DNA of 5,821 bases, taken from positions 1 to 5,821 of the forward strand of contig JADGAE010000130.1 in the NCBI GenBank assembly GCA_015232165.1, in the 5' to 3' direction. This document shows, in pieces, positions 5,766 to 5,821 of the stretch. Below the pieces are notes generated by a model. The model saw only the letters and a list, made by a program, of their open reading frames with translations, was not told the DNA's origin and made no database searches. This DNA is from Nitrospirota bacterium (GTDB lineage Bacteria; Nitrospirota; Thermodesulfovibrionia; Thermodesulfovibrionales; Magnetobacteriaceae). A program made the position numbers and the translations under genes. Each line of letters begins with the position of its first letter. The first letter of the stretch is position 1.

Positions 5766-5791
5766 AAAAAAAAAAGGGGCGGCTCCGCCCC
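5766..5791 (-). terminator. Intrinsic terminator on the - strand formed by the repeat hairpin and A10 tract
   Basis: Ten consecutive A residues (5766-5775) directly precede the hairpin GGGGCGG/CCGCCCC (5776-5791). Read on the - strand this is a GC-rich stem followed by ten T residues, the classic Rho-independent layout. It would stop transcription arriving from a - strand gene beyond the right edge, before it runs antisense into the kinase. On the + strand the stem lacks a T-run, but it may still stabilise the 3' end of the kinase mRNA. Confidence 0.65.
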
Positions 5792-5821
5792 CCTTCAGAA
5801 CCCCCTGCAAGGGGACCAGTC
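5776..5821. repeat. GC-rich double-hairpin intergenic repeat, copy 2 (cut by window edge)
   Basis: This copy begins with the hairpin at 5776-5791 and continues through a linker TCAGAACCCCCT into GCAAGGGGACCAGTC, which is the same 15-base string found at 191-205 in copy 1. The second hairpin is cut by the window end after its loop. Both copies have the same order, spacing and orientation. The first hairpin has base changes relative to copy 1 but still pairs, which suggests that its structure is conserved. Confidence 0.75.

Overview
The window holds one partial and three complete protein genes of a Gram-negative-type bacterium with many multidomain signalling proteins. Two-component and cyclic-di-GMP signalling dominate, and one metabolic gene (speD, polyamine synthesis) sits among them. 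Base composition looks near even. Two copies of a GC-rich double-hairpin intergenic repeat flank the region. The style of the signalling proteins and of the repeat resembles environmental Nitrospirota or delta-proteobacterial relatives, but that placement is a low-confidence impression; no marker gene is present.

Layout, left to right. (1) 1-143: the last 46 residues of a response-regulator receiver domain, probably the end of a hybrid histidine kinase or a stand-alone regulator, + strand. (2) 144-384: an intergenic stretch with a double-hairpin repeat (161-216), a near-perfect sigma-70 promoter (298-327) and a stem-loop at the predicted transcript 5' end (336-359). (3) 385-798: speD, S-adenosylmethionine decarboxylase proenzyme, complete, TTG start. 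(4) 799-996: a stretch between convergent genes that holds a possible 36-codon ORF (809-919) and a hairpin (919-951) that may terminate transcription. (5) 997-3189, - strand: a membrane-bound sensor diguanylate cyclase with dCache-like periplasmic domain, HAMP, GAF and GGDEF domains, an intact GGEEF active site and an RGGD inhibitory site. (6) 3190-3249: a 60-bp divergent promoter region with a 14-bp perfect palindrome. (7) 3250-5742, + strand: a large histidine kinase, TM-GAF-PAS-GAF-HisKA-HATPase, whose two GAF domains are an internal duplication about 52% identical. (8) 5743-5821: an A10 tract followed by a second, window-truncated copy of the repeat. Read on the - strand this is a textbook intrinsic terminator.

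How the genes relate. The divergent kinase and diguanylate cyclase share a very short, palindromic control region, so joint regulation is a reasonable inference. The cyclase would turn an external signal into c-di-GMP. The kinase has no receiver domain and would need a partner regulator encoded outside the window. speD has its own promoter and no speE beside it, so it appears functionally independent of the signalling genes.

I see no CRISPR array, tRNA, rRNA, transposase or phage gene. The most notable features are the duplicated-GAF kinase, the divergent palindrome, the speD leader stem-loop, the possible small protein after speD, and the intergenic repeat family.
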